Shown here: positions 29,260 through 38,658 of the stretch, piece by piece
How positions within the stretch are numbered: position 1 is the stretch's first letter
Layout of the letters: each line of letters starts with the position of its first letter
Assembly (NCBI RefSeq): GCF_900100485.1
Contig: NZ_FNDH01000012.1
Coordinates: 1 to 64,000, forward strand
Length of the DNA stretch: 64,000 bases
Reading direction: 5' to 3'
Origin: Nitrosomonas sp. Nm132
GTDB taxonomy: Bacteria; Pseudomonadota; Gammaproteobacteria; Burkholderiales; Nitrosomonadaceae
Made by a program: the position numbers and the translations under genes
Notes under the pieces: model-generated
What the model saw: the letters and a program-made list of their open reading frames with translations, nothing else
The model's database searches: none
Told to the model about the DNA's origin: nothing

Positions 29260-29944
29260 AATCAAAGTACCATTTTCCAGTTTTTTCAGGCGCAATGACC
29301 AGATTATTTAATATTTGGGCAAAATCAATTCGAGGAATTTCCCTGGCACCTAGTGAAGCGAGATGCCTTGTTTTCATCTGACAGTCAATCATGCCAAAGT
29401 TCCAGCATTTCAATTGTTTTACCAGGTGGACAAAGGCAATTTTGGAGGCATCAGTAACATGGGAGAACATTGATTCACCAAAGAACATTTCTCCCAGGGC
29501 AATGCCATACAACCCCCCTACTAAATTTCCCTCGATCCAGGTTTCCACCGAGTGGGCTACGCCTAATTCATGTAACACAGTATAGGCTGAAATCATTTCC
29601 GGGTGTATCCATGTGCCTTCCTGTTCTTTACGCGGCGCTGCACAAGCTTGCATGACCGAGATAAAGGCACTATCGGTACGAATTTCATAATGGTGTTTTT
29701 TCAGCGTTTTGTGAAGCGAGCGGGATATTTTTAGCTCGTCAGGAAATAGCACCATGCGCGGATTCGGGCTCCACCATAGAATCGGTTCTCCCTGATTGAA
29801 CCAGGGAAAGATTCCGCAACGATACGCACTCAGCAGACGCTGTGATGATAAGTTGCCACCCACAGCGATTAATCCGTTGGGTTCATCCAGAGCCATTTCG
29901 AGGGGTGGAAAATATTTATCATTTGGAGTTAGCCAATGAATCAT
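29243..29944 (-). CDS. aat: Leucyl/phenylalanyl-tRNA-protein transferase
   Basis: Aat transfers Leu or Phe from tRNA to proteins with N-terminal Lys or Arg, marking them for ClpAP degradation. Family motifs: [34 protein letters not shown] and [19 protein letters not shown]. The preferred start is the ATG at 29944 (MIHWLTP), because family members begin just before the conserved WLxP; the frame continues upstream to 30019 without similarity. This gives 233 residues. Confidence 0.93.
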   Translation of the reverse strand: MIHWLTPNDKYFPPLEMALDEPNGLIAVGGNLSSQRLLSAYRCGIFPWFNQGEPILWWSPNPRMVLFPDELKISRSLHKTLKKHHYEIRTDSAFISVMQACAAPRKEQEGTWIHPEMISAYTVLHELGVAHSVETWIEGNLVGGLYGIALGEMFFGESMFSHVTDASKIAFVHLVKQLKCWNFGMIDCQMKTRHLASLGAREIPRIDFAQILNNLVIAPEKTGKWYFDYVYPE

Positions 29945-30065
29945 AGGTATATTCTCTGCTGAAATAGATAAACTTTGATTTAGATCAAGGTGTATAGGGT
30001 AATGTTTTCTTATTATCAATCCTAGGCTTATTTAAATAGATAAAATAAATAAAAAGGAGAGTGGA

Positions 30066-30962
30066 ATGAGGCAATTGCGTCATAAAATGCGGTTAGTCGT
30101 CAGTGCAGTAGTGAGTTCACTTACCATTACCATTACCATGACGATGGTAACACCGCAAGCATTTGCGCACGATACATCAACCCGGGCTCTGGAACAGCAG
30201 ATCCAATTATTGGAAAATCAATTGAAAGCTATTCGGGCAGAGCTTAATCAAGTAAAAGATAAGGCTGCTCAAGATCAGCTGGAGATTAAGAAAGTAAAAG
30301 AAGATGTTGTGCGGGGAGATCGGGAAATTAAACAAGTCCAGGTAGAGCAGTCTGCTATAGAACGTGAGCACCATCATAATATGCTTTTTTTCCGTGGCGG
30401 CTATGCGCATAATTTGCAGGGCCGAAATGGCGTAACGCTGCAAAGTAATGTCGCGCCGCTCGGTGCGCAGGAGGCAGGAGACAATGATGGCTGGTATATC
30501 GGGGCAGGATTTGATTGGAGCTTAACAAGAGATGTCTGGGGCATGATGCCCAAGACGGATATCTTTGCTGAATTGATGTTTGAATATAAGCGCTTTGGTG
30601 TGTCGCAAGGTAATGCGCTAGCCAACGCTCCCACACAGTTGGCAGGTGGAACTTTGAATCCGCGGGATGTGACAGTCAGTCAATTTACTTTGTCGGCGGC
30701 ACCTAAAATTAAATTCATGGAAGGCAGTGATTTTAGACCCTGGATTATTCCGGCGGGGTTTGCGCTCCATGTGGTTAGTCCGCCAACTGAGTCGATTACA
30801 GTCTTGGCCCCTGGCATGATGTTTGCTGCAGGAGCCGATTATCGAATCTGGAAAGAATTCTATCTTGGAGTAGACGCCCGTTATCACGAGACATTTGGCA
30901 AGACCGATGGTGTCAATCTCAGTGGCTTAACTGCAGGCGCGTATCTTGGAATTGGTTTTTAA
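30066..30962 (+). CDS. Outer-membrane beta-barrel protein with N-terminal coiled coil
   Basis: The 298-residue precursor has a long signal peptide (to AFAHD, about residue 34). A coiled coil follows at about 38-98 (ALEQQIQLLENQLKAIRAEL), then a barrel from about 105 (MLFFRGGYAHNLQGRNGV) of alternating strands to the C-terminal YLGIGF, whose terminal aromatic residue is the usual BamA signal. No named family was assigned. A porin or cell-wall-linked surface protein is possible. Confidence 0.75.
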   Translation: MRQLRHKMRLVVSAVVSSLTITITMTMVTPQAFAHDTSTRALEQQIQLLENQLKAIRAELNQVKDKAAQDQLEIKKVKEDVVRGDREIKQVQVEQSAIEREHHHNMLFFRGGYAHNLQGRNGVTLQSNVAPLGAQEAGDNDGWYIGAGFDWSLTRDVWGMMPKTDIFAELMFEYKRFGVSQGNALANAPTQLAGGTLNPRDVTVSQFTLSAAPKIKFMEGSDFRPWIIPAGFALHVVSPPTESITVLAPGMMFAAGADYRIWKEFYLGVDARYHETFGKTDGVNLSGLTAGAYLGIGF

Positions 30963-31126
30963 CGACTGAGATTCAGGAGATGAAGCTTATCTACTAGGCG
31001 TCTGTCGTTTGTGTTCGTGGTTGTCGGTTGTGGTCCGTAGTTGTGTTTTAAGTTGGTTGTATTTTTCTTCTCTTGTTTCTAGCAAGGTCATTGTGTCTAG
31101 AGAATGGTTTTGTGACGAAGCCTTTG

Positions 31127-31150
31127 CGCCCCGCTGCTATTGGTGGGGCG
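31127..31150 (+). terminator. GC hairpin with T-run
   Basis: CGCCCC (31127-31132) pairs with GGGGCG (31145-31150), followed by TCTTTTTTG. It is 165 bp past the barrel protein stop and could end its transcript. The loop is long (12 nt). Confidence 0.5.
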
Positions 31151-31198
31151 TCTTTTTTGTATGACTTGCTTGTATATTAGCCTAACCTGATTTAGATA

Positions 31199-31813
31199 GC
31201 TCCTGGCTCAACGCTGTTCGTGCGGAGCGGCGATAGCATCAATATTCAACTTACCAACAATACCAATCCTGGGCAAAAAAACTATCGATGGAATACTCAG
31301 AAAGTAGGCGCTTTTGCCTATCATGATCAAGGTACGCAGCCTCTTGGTTTATTTGACGCCATCGTAGTCGATGATCTCAGCGGGAAAGTACAAAGCTTCG
31401 TTGATGGTGACGGGACAATAACTTTTGTCCAACACGTTCATCAACTGGACAAAGAGTTCGTCATATTCATGGTCGACTCTACATTCTGGAGAACCAAAGT
31501 CGGTTCTAAAGGAGCGCACAGGCCATTATGAACTAACCCGGCGCTGAATCGCCGGTTATTGGAGCCGATTGGAAATATTCGACCGGCTGAATTCGAAATG
31601 GCATATTATCGCCAATTGAAGGAGTCAGCGGATGCAGCTTGACTCAACAAAACAAGTCTCCGGAATTCCCGGGGTGATTCAAAGGCCTTCACAGTAGCCA
31701 TTGCATTCACCATCAAGGCAGGTACAGGCGTGGGTCCAGGTGTCTGGCAATGTCACTGTCATGTGATGTCCCGCATTGCTAAGAACTTTCTTTGTTGTAA
31801 CTGCACCGGGTAA
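31199..31813 (+). pseudogene. Multicopper oxidase, broken by an IS3-family remnant
   Basis: The 5' piece (31199-31546) is in frame from PGSTLFVRSGDSINIQL through NTQKVGAFAYHDQGTQPLGL and STFWRTKVGSKG, segments of a type found in multicopper oxidases. A TGA at 31529-31531 replaces the expected Trp before TNPAL. After the IS remnant the frame resumes at about 31688 with FTVAIAFTIKAGTG, then GVWQCHCHVMSRIAKN. Intact enzymes have an H-C-H-V-M-x-H pattern here; the last ligand is Arg. The N-terminal part and a large central part with most copper ligands are missing. It is clearly non-functional. Related enzymes occur in nitrifier nirK gene clusters, but no such cluster is here. Confidence 0.75.
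31547..31681 (+). mobile_element. IS3-family insertion remnant, 3' end only
   Basis: In frame after the oxidase piece comes NRRLLEPIGNIRPAEFEMAY and a stop at 31640-31642, which is the C-terminus of an IS3-family OrfB transposase. Thirty-nine bases further, ending at 31681, lies TCCGGAATTCCCGGGGTGAT, which resembles the right inverted repeat of such elements. The left end and most of orfB are gone, so a deletion followed insertion. Confidence 0.65.
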
Positions 31814-31996
31814 TTAGCAAGACCTTACTTCGGGCGCACCCTGGCGTGTTATTAAGAAACATTATTAATGGTTGGGTGCAGAACCTCTCTGGTGAATGGA
31901 GTGCAGGACTGACTGATCGTTAGCGTAACCCTATGCACTAAGTGAAGAGTCAGATATTTAGTAGAGATAAAAGAACGTTTGTAGTCATGGCATAAC

Positions 31997-32021
31997 GCTA
32001 ACCAGATATTACCTGGTTAGC
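31997..32021. terminator. Hairpin before the SDR gene end
   Basis: GCTAACCAG (31997-32005) pairs perfectly with CTGGTTAGC (32013-32021), loop ATATTAC, followed by TCTTTTCT on the plus strand. It may end plus-strand transcription toward the convergent SDR gene. Confidence 0.6.
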
Positions 32022-32048
32022 ATCTTTTCTAATTACTGGAATTTAGGT

Positions 32049-32888
32049 TTAATTACTATTTCCGGCTTTGGCGAGCAGTTTATCCAATAAACGAATACTC
32101 AGAATCCGTTTGAGAAAACCGAATAAATAGGTAGGGAAAGTAACGTAATAACGCGGTTGGGGATGGTTTGCCTCAAGGGCGTGAATGACTCGTTTGAGTA
32201 CAGCCTCGGGTGGCAGAGTGAAAGGAACAGCCGGCCCTTGCTTGTTCAGTCGGTTTAATACTGCGAGATATTTTTCGCGATGAAAACTATTGTCTATATT
32301 GATGTGTTTCTGCAGTGCCTTGAGCGCGTTGGCGCGAAATTGAGTCGCAATCGGGCCTGGCTCAATCAGGCTGACAAAGATTTGTGTACCCCTCAACTCA
32401 AGGCGGAGAGTATCGCTCAATCCCTCAATGGCATACTTGGAAGCATTGTAGGCGCCTCGGAACGGCATGGCTGCAAAACCCAGAACCGAACTATTCTGGA
32501 TAATGCGGCCATAACCTTGCTTGCGCATAATAGGCAACACCAGATTCGTCAACGCTAGCCAGCCGAAAACATTGGTTTCAAATTGTGCACGTAAGGCGTC
32601 GCGACTCAGATCTTCAACGGCACCTGGTAGACCATAGGCGCCATTATTAAACAAGGCATACAATTCTCCACTGGTACGATGCATGATTTCTTCGAATGCC
32701 TGCTGAATCGAGCCTGGATCATCTAAATCCAAACGAAGGCTTTCCAGCCCTTCAGCTAATAACATTTCGACGCTTTCCTGCCGCCGTGCGGTTGCGAATA
32801 CCCGATAACCTCGTTTATGCAATGCATGGGCAACACAGTAACCGATTCCGCTGGAGCAACCCGTGATTAAAATAGATTTTTTCATCAA
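32049..32888 (-). CDS. Short-chain dehydrogenase/reductase (SDR)
   Basis: A classical SDR: the NAD(P)-binding TGCSSGIG is at 9-16 and the catalytic Y-x3-K is in AYNASKYAIEGLSD. ALFNNGAYGLPG corresponds to the NNAG block. The RR pair after the second strand (TARRQES) suggests NADPH use. The 279-residue length is typical of the short subfamily related to retinol or 17-beta-hydroxysteroid dehydrogenases. The substrate cannot be read from sequence. It stands alone. Confidence 0.88.
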   Translation of the reverse strand: MMKKSILITGCSSGIGYCVAHALHKRGYRVFATARRQESVEMLLAEGLESLRLDLDDPGSIQQAFEEIMHRTSGELYALFNNGAYGLPGAVEDLSRDALRAQFETNVFGWLALTNLVLPIMRKQGYGRIIQNSSVLGFAAMPFRGAYNASKYAIEGLSDTLRLELRGTQIFVSLIEPGPIATQFRANALKALQKHINIDNSFHREKYLAVLNRLNKQGPAVPFTLPPEAVLKRVIHALEANHPQPRYYVTFPTYLFGFLKRILSIRLLDKLLAKAGNSN

Positions 32889-33007
32889 TCAAGCATAACC
32901 TCAAAAACCATTTATTTGTCTTGGACTTGACACAAGAAAGGGCATAATCATAGCATCATACCGATAAATTCATTACAAATGATCTTACAACGATCACAAC
33001 CGGGTAA

Positions 33008-33376
33008 ATGTCAAAGATATTGTTTAGACTTAGAAATATTCCAGATGATGAAGTAGAGGAAGTACGCGAGTTACTGGCTAGCCATCATATCGATTACTAT
33101 GAAACATCCGCAGGCAATTGGGGTGTTTCCATGCCAGCGCTCTGGGTAAGGGATGAGCATCAGTACCAGGAAGCAAAAAAATTACTCGACAATTATCAGG
33201 AAGCACGTTCTATTCGTGTCCGGGAAGAGTATGCGCGACTCAAAAGAGAAGGGAAAAACAAAACAGTGCTGGATAGTTTGAAGGAAAATCCCGTCTTGTT
33301 TATTGCCTATATATTAATTGTGCTAATCTTGCTTTACTTGCCATTCAAGCTGATTATGGAAATAACCACGCTATAA
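33008..33376 (+). CDS. DUF6164 family membrane protein
   Basis: The 122-residue protein has a soluble N-terminal part with FRLRNIPDDEVEEVRELL and WGVSMPALWVRDEHQYQEA, resembling the DUF2007-type fold, followed by a C-terminal hydrophobic helix (PVLFIAYILIVLILLYLPF). This matches DUF6164 proteins. Function unknown. It is 65 bp upstream of lnt in the same direction. Confidence 0.75.
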   Translation: MSKILFRLRNIPDDEVEEVRELLASHHIDYYETSAGNWGVSMPALWVRDEHQYQEAKKLLDNYQEARSIRVREEYARLKREGKNKTVLDSLKENPVLFIAYILIVLILLYLPFKLIMEITTL

Positions 33377-33441
33377 TTTCTGATTTTTCCAGTCGTTGTT
33401 CGAATTCATTCATTGAAATCTTTTTTGCTTGCTGATCCGGA

Positions 33442-34944
33442 TTGAATCAAATTAACTTGAAAATAATCATCGTTTTCCTGTCGGGTGCGCTGACTGTTCT
33501 GGGCTTTGCACCGTTTTATCTTTTTCCAATACCCTTTGTTACACTGGCGTTATTATTCTATTTCTGGCGTAAGAGCATAAAACCTTTTAGTGCAGCCATA
33601 CTGGGTTTTTCTTTTGGTATGGGAATATTCGGTGCGGGTGTAACCTGGATTTATGTCAGCTTGCATGATTTTGGCGACATGCCAATGCCGCTGGCTGTAT
33701 TGGCTTTGATCTTGCTTTGCGCTTATCTCTCGCTATTCCCGGCGTTAACCGGCTGGATTTTGGTCAGATCGCGCACTATTGCACCCAGTATTTGGCCATG
33801 GATGGTGGCATCATTATGGATAATATCAGAATGGTTGCGAGGTACCTTGTTTACCGGTTTTCCCTGGCTTGCGATCGGATATTCACAGGCGCCTTATAGT
33901 CCTTTCTCCGGGTTTGCCCCAGTGGTGGGTGTCTATGGCATTTCATTTCTGCTGGTTTTGAGTGCTGCGTGGCTAACATCTTGGTTTGAGCAAAGGCATG
34001 CCTGGCGATTTTTATGCTTTCTGGCCGGTGTCTGGGGATTGGGTCTGGGGTTGCAGTGGATAAACTGGACCAACCCTCAGGGTGATCCTGTGGCAGTGAG
34101 TCTGTTGCAGGGGAATATTGCGCAGGACTTGAAATGGCGGGAAGATCACGTGGTAACGACTATGGATACTTATGCGGGGCTTATTCGGGAAAGTAACAGT
34201 CGGCTGATTGTAACGCCTGAAATATCGGTTCCTTTGTTTCACGAAGATGTGCCGATTAATTACTTGTCAGAGCTTGCTGCTCATGCGAGAGCAAATAATG
34301 GTGATGTGCTGATCGGCATGGCGGAATCGGCATCTCCAGACAGAAATGAATACTACAATACCATGTTCAGCCTGGGGATATCTCCCGAACAACACTACCG
34401 GAAGCATCATCTGGTACCATTTGGCGAATATATCCCGTTAAAATCGGTATTTGGCTGGATTATCCAGGTGTTGAATATACCTTTGTCAGATTTCTCACGC
34501 GGAGCACTGGATCAGCAGCCTCTGCATCTGGCTGGACAAAGAGTGGCAATCAATATTTGCTATGAGGATGTATTCGGTGAAGAAATCATCAGGCAGCTGC
34601 CCCGGGCATCACTGCTGGTGAATGTCAGCAATGATGCCTGGTTTGGGCGTTCCATTGGTCCGCGGCAGCACTTACAGATTTCACAGATGCGCGCCTTGGA
34701 AACGGGTCGATATATGTTGCGTGCCACCAATACCGGCGTAACTGCTATCATTGATCAACGAGGCAAGGTCTTGCAGGAATTGGAAATGTTTACCACCGCA
34801 GGTCTGCATGGGATAGCACAAGGCTATTCAGGCACTACACCGTATGTGCGTGTTGGCAATGGTCTGGTATTAGGGGTTGCAGGATTACTCCTGATCATCG
34901 GGTGGCTATCAGTCTTCTTTTATGGAAAACGTAAAACCTTGTAA
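33442..34944 (+). CDS. lnt: Apolipoprotein N-acyltransferase
   Basis: Lnt adds the third acyl chain to lipoproteins in the inner membrane. The N-terminal 210 residues contain about six helices, and the periplasmic nitrilase domain follows: VTPEISVP supplies the Glu, the KHHLVPFGEYIP segment the Lys, and NICYEDVFGE the catalytic Cys. A final helix (GLVLGVAGLLLIIGWLSVFF) ends the 500 residues. The only in-frame start before the first helix is TTG at 33442; no strong ribosome-binding site precedes it, so the start is uncertain. Confidence 0.93.
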   Translation: MNQINLKIIIVFLSGALTVLGFAPFYLFPIPFVTLALLFYFWRKSIKPFSAAILGFSFGMGIFGAGVTWIYVSLHDFGDMPMPLAVLALILLCAYLSLFPALTGWILVRSRTIAPSIWPWMVASLWIISEWLRGTLFTGFPWLAIGYSQAPYSPFSGFAPVVGVYGISFLLVLSAAWLTSWFEQRHAWRFLCFLAGVWGLGLGLQWINWTNPQGDPVAVSLLQGNIAQDLKWREDHVVTTMDTYAGLIRESNSRLIVTPEISVPLFHEDVPINYLSELAAHARANNGDVLIGMAESASPDRNEYYNTMFSLGISPEQHYRKHHLVPFGEYIPLKSVFGWIIQVLNIPLSDFSRGALDQQPLHLAGQRVAINICYEDVFGEEIIRQLPRASLLVNVSNDAWFGRSIGPRQHLQISQMRALETGRYMLRATNTGVTAIIDQRGKVLQELEMFTTAGLHGIAQGYSGTTPYVRVGNGLVLGVAGLLLIIGWLSVFFYGKRKTL

Positions 34945-34998
34945 AATGCTAGCCGTGATCAACAGAACCATTCCGAACTAATCTTTTTGTCTACATTG

Positions 34999-35916
34999 AT
35001 GCCTACACTGACATTTCAGGAAATGATTCTGACGCTCCAGCATTATTGGAGCAAACAGGGTTGTGCCTTACTACAGCCTTATGATATGGAAGTAGGCGCT
35101 GGCACCAGCCATACCGCTACTTTTTTGCGCGCATTGGGGCCAGAGCCCTGGCGTGCAGCCTATGTGCAACCATCACGCCGCCCCAAGGATGGCCGTTATG
35201 GTAATAATCCGAATCGGCTGCAGCATTATTATCAATATCAAGTAGTATTGAAACCGGCGCCACAAAATATTCTGGATTTATATTTTGGCTCACTTCAGAC
35301 ATTGGGTCTGGATTTGAAGCAGAACGATGTGCGGCTGGTTGAAGATGATTGGGAAAATCCAACGCTTGGCGCTTGGGGTCTAGGCTGGGAGGTATGGCTG
35401 AATGGCATGGAGGTAACGCAGTTTACCTATTTTCAGCAAGTCGGGGGTATCCATTGCCGGCCGATTACGGGTGAGATTACTTATGGGTTGGAGCGTCTGG
35501 CCATGTATCTGCAAGGGGTGGAGAATGTTTTTGATTTAACTTGGACGGAAGGGCTCAGCTACGGTGATGTCTACCATCAAAATGAAGTTGAGCAATCGAC
35601 TTATAATTTTGAATGTAGCGATACCGAATTTCTATTTCTGGCTTTTGGTAAATATGAAGAGCAGGCCAATGATCTGATGGAAAAACAATTGCCGTTACCT
35701 GCCTACGAACAAGTCCTGAGAGCGGCGCACAGCTTCAATTTATTAGATGCCCGGGGAGCTATCTCGGTAACCGAGCGGGCAGCCTATATCGCGCGTATCC
35801 GTAATTTGGCGCGTCGCGTTGCGCAGGCGTATTACGATAGCCGTGAACGTTTGCAGCCTTCCTTTCCCTTGGCTCCCCGTGAGTGGGTGGCGCAAATGCC
35901 CAAGAAAGCAGGGTGA
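34999..35916 (+). CDS. glyQ: Glycyl-tRNA synthetase alpha subunit
   Basis: GlyQ is the catalytic class II subunit of the heterotetrameric glycyl-tRNA synthetase. It starts [19 protein letters not shown] and contains [25 protein letters not shown] and FTYFQQVGG, all conserved. I prefer the ATG at 34999 (305 residues) to the in-frame TTG at 34987, since family members begin MLTFQ or similar. glyS follows after 2 bp. Confidence 0.96.
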   Translation: MPTLTFQEMILTLQHYWSKQGCALLQPYDMEVGAGTSHTATFLRALGPEPWRAAYVQPSRRPKDGRYGNNPNRLQHYYQYQVVLKPAPQNILDLYFGSLQTLGLDLKQNDVRLVEDDWENPTLGAWGLGWEVWLNGMEVTQFTYFQQVGGIHCRPITGEITYGLERLAMYLQGVENVFDLTWTEGLSYGDVYHQNEVEQSTYNFECSDTEFLFLAFGKYEEQANDLMEKQLPLPAYEQVLRAAHSFNLLDARGAISVTERAAYIARIRNLARRVAQAYYDSRERLQPSFPLAPREWVAQMPKKAG

Positions 35917-35918
35917 GC

Positions 35919-38117
35919 ATGATAACGAAAAATCTGCTCATAGAGCTGCTGGTTGAAGAACTGCCTCCCAAATCGTTGAATAAATTGGGTGCGAGTTTTG
36001 CTGAGATACTGATAAATAGTTTGAAGACTCAGAATCTCGTTACGCTTGATGCGGTGGTGACTGCCTATGCTACGCCACGCAGGCTGGCAGCGCATATTAC
36101 ACAGGTTTTGGCGCAAGCTCCCAATCATGCGGTGACGACCAAGTTAATGCCTGTTTCAGTTGGTCTGGATAAGGAAGGGCGAGCGACTCCGGCTTTGATC
36201 AAGAAATTGAGCGGATTAGGTGTGGATGCATTTGTTGTTTCGCAGCTGAGTCGGGCCATGGAGGGTAAATCTGAAACTCTTTTCCTCGAGCGTGTTGTGC
36301 CGGGTATTGTGCTTGCTGAGGGATTGCAGCAAGCGCTCGATGATGCGATTGCGCAATTACCCATTCCCAAGGTGATGACCTATCAGCTCGCAGATGGCTG
36401 GGAGAGTGTCAATTTCGTTCGTCCAGCACATGGCTTGATCGCATTGCATGGCACGGAGATCGTTCCTGTGAGCATATTGGGTTTGGCTGCCAGCAAGGTG
36501 ACACATGGACATCGCTTCGAGGCGAGTACTCATCCTATCGTCATCAGGGAAGCGGATGGTTATGCCCAGCAACTGGAAACAGAAGGTGCCGTTATTGCCA
36601 GCTTTGCGGAGCGCCGTACCCGAATTTTAAATCAACTTATCGCCGCAGCCGCTAAAGAAAACCTGCAGTTTATTCAGGATGAGGCATTGCTGGATGAAGT
36701 GACGGCACTGGTCGAGCATCCTAACGTGCTAATAGGCAAATTTCCGTCAGAATTTCTTGAAGTACCGCAGGAATGCCTGATCCTGACAATGAAAGCGAAT
36801 CAGAAATACTTTCCGCTGCTGGATAGCGATGGAAAACTGGTGAATACCTTTTTGATGGTATCGAACATCTGTCTGGTAGATGCTCACCTGGTGATCGATG
36901 GCAATGAACGCGTCGTGCGTTCTCGTCTGGCCGATGCAAAATTTTTCTTTGATCAGGACCGAAGAAACACATTGGTTTCACGCATTCCCGGACTGGATAA
37001 GGTGGTTTACCATCATCAGTTGGGTACGCAAGGTCTGCGTATTGAATATGTGCGCACTATTGCGCACGAAATCGGACAAATGCTGGGTGGAAATGTTCTG
37101 GCAGAACAAGCAGGGGAAGCGGCGAGATTAGCTAAAGTGGATTTACTGACCGACATGGTCGGAGAATTTCCCGAGCTGCAGGGCATTATGGGGCGCTACT
37201 ATGCCCAGCACGAGGGTTTAGGCGATGCGATTGCCTATGCGATAGAAGATCACTATAAACCCCGTTTTGCGGGCGATGTGCTGCCACGTAATCTGGTTGG
37301 CGTCTGTGTGGCACTGGCAGACAAGCTTGAAACCTTGATCAATCTGTTTGGTATCGGACAAATCCCCACCGGAGACAAAGATCCTTTTGCTTTGCGCCGT
37401 CATGCCTTGGGCGTGATCCGTATCCTCATTGAAAAGGATTTGCCACTTGAAATGGAGAGACTGCTTGAGCGAGTCATTGATATTCTCCAGGATAAACGCA
37501 TTGCGGAACAATGGGCGCAGCGAGCGGCATCCCAAAAGCCAACTGTTCAGACTGGTGAAATAGCGACCCAGAATCATGCCCGGCACCAGATATCCGCCGA
37601 AGTGAATGGGCAATTGTTGGAATTTATCTATGATCGTCTGGCTGGGAGTTTGCGTGAGCAGGGCTATAGCGCGCAAGAAGTGGATGCGGTCTTGGCGCTT
37701 CATCCCCAGCATTTAAATGATATTCCCAAACGGATTGCCGCTGTGCGTGCTTTTGCCTCCTTGCCAGAGGCAGCCAGTCTTGCAGCTGCCAACAAGCGTG
37801 TGAGTAATATCCTCAAGAAGGTCGCTGTTGATACCGGCTCACAGGTAGATGTTGAACATTTACAGGCACCTGCCGAGCAGGCGCTGTATCAAGCTTTAAT
37901 CGAGATGCAAGACAAAGTGGATGAGGCCTTTCTGGAGAAGGATTACACGGTTGCCTTGCAAATCCTTGCCGCATTGAAGGCGCCCGTGGATACTTTCTTT
38001 GATCATGTCATGGTTAATACCGATGATGACAGGCTGCGTAACAATCGCCTGGCTTTGCTTAAAAAGCTTCAGCAGGTCATGAATCGAGTGGCTGATATTT
38101 CCAGACTGGCGAGCTGA
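35919..38117 (+). CDS. glyS: Glycyl-tRNA synthetase beta subunit
   Basis: GlyS binds tRNA-Gly and contains the HD-like and anticodon-binding domains. The ATG at 35919 gives NLLIELLVEELPPKSL, the conserved start; the upstream in-frame extension lies inside glyQ. Family blocks include YATPRRLAAHI, NFVRPAHGLIALHG, FFFDQDRR, EFPELQGIMGRYYA and TGDKDPFALRR. At 732 residues it is a little longer than E. coli GlyS, within the family range. It is translationally coupled to glyQ. Confidence 0.96.
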   Translation: MITKNLLIELLVEELPPKSLNKLGASFAEILINSLKTQNLVTLDAVVTAYATPRRLAAHITQVLAQAPNHAVTTKLMPVSVGLDKEGRATPALIKKLSGLGVDAFVVSQLSRAMEGKSETLFLERVVPGIVLAEGLQQALDDAIAQLPIPKVMTYQLADGWESVNFVRPAHGLIALHGTEIVPVSILGLAASKVTHGHRFEASTHPIVIREADGYAQQLETEGAVIASFAERRTRILNQLIAAAAKENLQFIQDEALLDEVTALVEHPNVLIGKFPSEFLEVPQECLILTMKANQKYFPLLDSDGKLVNTFLMVSNICLVDAHLVIDGNERVVRSRLADAKFFFDQDRRNTLVSRIPGLDKVVYHHQLGTQGLRIEYVRTIAHEIGQMLGGNVLAEQAGEAARLAKVDLLTDMVGEFPELQGIMGRYYAQHEGLGDAIAYAIEDHYKPRFAGDVLPRNLVGVCVALADKLETLINLFGIGQIPTGDKDPFALRRHALGVIRILIEKDLPLEMERLLERVIDILQDKRIAEQWAQRAASQKPTVQTGEIATQNHARHQISAEVNGQLLEFIYDRLAGSLREQGYSAQEVDAVLALHPQHLNDIPKRIAAVRAFASLPEAASLAAANKRVSNILKKVAVDTGSQVDVEHLQAPAEQALYQALIEMQDKVDEAFLEKDYTVALQILAALKAPVDTFFDHVMVNTDDDRLRNNRLALLKKLQQVMNRVADISRLAS

Positions 38118-38118
38118 A

Positions 38119-38658
38119 ATGAAACTGATCATCCTTGATAGCAATGGTGTGATCAATGAAACCAGTCATACCTTTATCAAAGCGCCTGAGGAATGGATGC
38201 CGATACCGGGTAGCCTGGAAGCGATTTCACGGCTCACCCATGCAGGTTATCGCGTGATCGTTGCTGCCAATCAGTCGGGTATTGGACGCGGATTGCTCGA
38301 TATGGCCACTTTTAATGCCATCAATGACAAGATGTTTAAGGCTGTTCACCAAGCGGGGGGGCGCCTTGATGCGCTTTTTTTCTGTCCGCATACACAGCAG
38401 GATAAATGCCATTGCCGTAAGCCCGAGACAGGCATGTTCCAGGAAATCATGCAACGTTATAGCACGGATCTCAAAGGGGCACCTGCTATTGGTGATTCAT
38501 TGCGAGATTTACAGGCAGCAATAGCTGTCGGTGCCATCCCGATTTTAGTGTTGACTGGAAAAGGTGAAATGACCCATGCAAATGGTAATCTGCCAGAAGG
38601 TACGCAAATTTTTGCTGATTTGGCATCAGTCGTTGATACACTGGTGAAGCGAATATGA
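38119..38658 (+). CDS. gmhB: GmhB-like HAD phosphatase with altered catalytic motifs
   Basis: By length (179), overall sequence and zinc cluster (CPHTQQDKCHC) it is a homolog of D-glycero-D-manno-heptose 1,7-bisphosphate 7-phosphatase, an enzyme of LPS inner-core heptose synthesis. Motif I, however, reads LDSNGVIN: the nucleophile D7 is present but the acid/base Asp at +2 is N9. Motif II reads VAANQSGIGRG, with Ala where the Thr normally is. Motif III Lys (CRKPE) and motif IV GDSLRDLQ are intact. It may be an impaired or repurposed enzyme. It follows glyS by 1 bp and overlaps plsC, the usual betaproteobacterial order. Confidence 0.8.
   Translation: MKLIILDSNGVINETSHTFIKAPEEWMPIPGSLEAISRLTHAGYRVIVAANQSGIGRGLLDMATFNAINDKMFKAVHQAGGRLDALFFCPHTQQDKCHCRKPETGMFQEIMQRYSTDLKGAPAIGDSLRDLQAAIAVGAIPILVLTGKGEMTHANGNLPEGTQIFADLASVVDTLVKRI

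Noticed and set aside
29945-30019. N-terminal 25-residue extension of Aat
   Set aside because: The family begins just before WLTP, and the upstream residues have no conserved pattern, so the start at 29944 is used.
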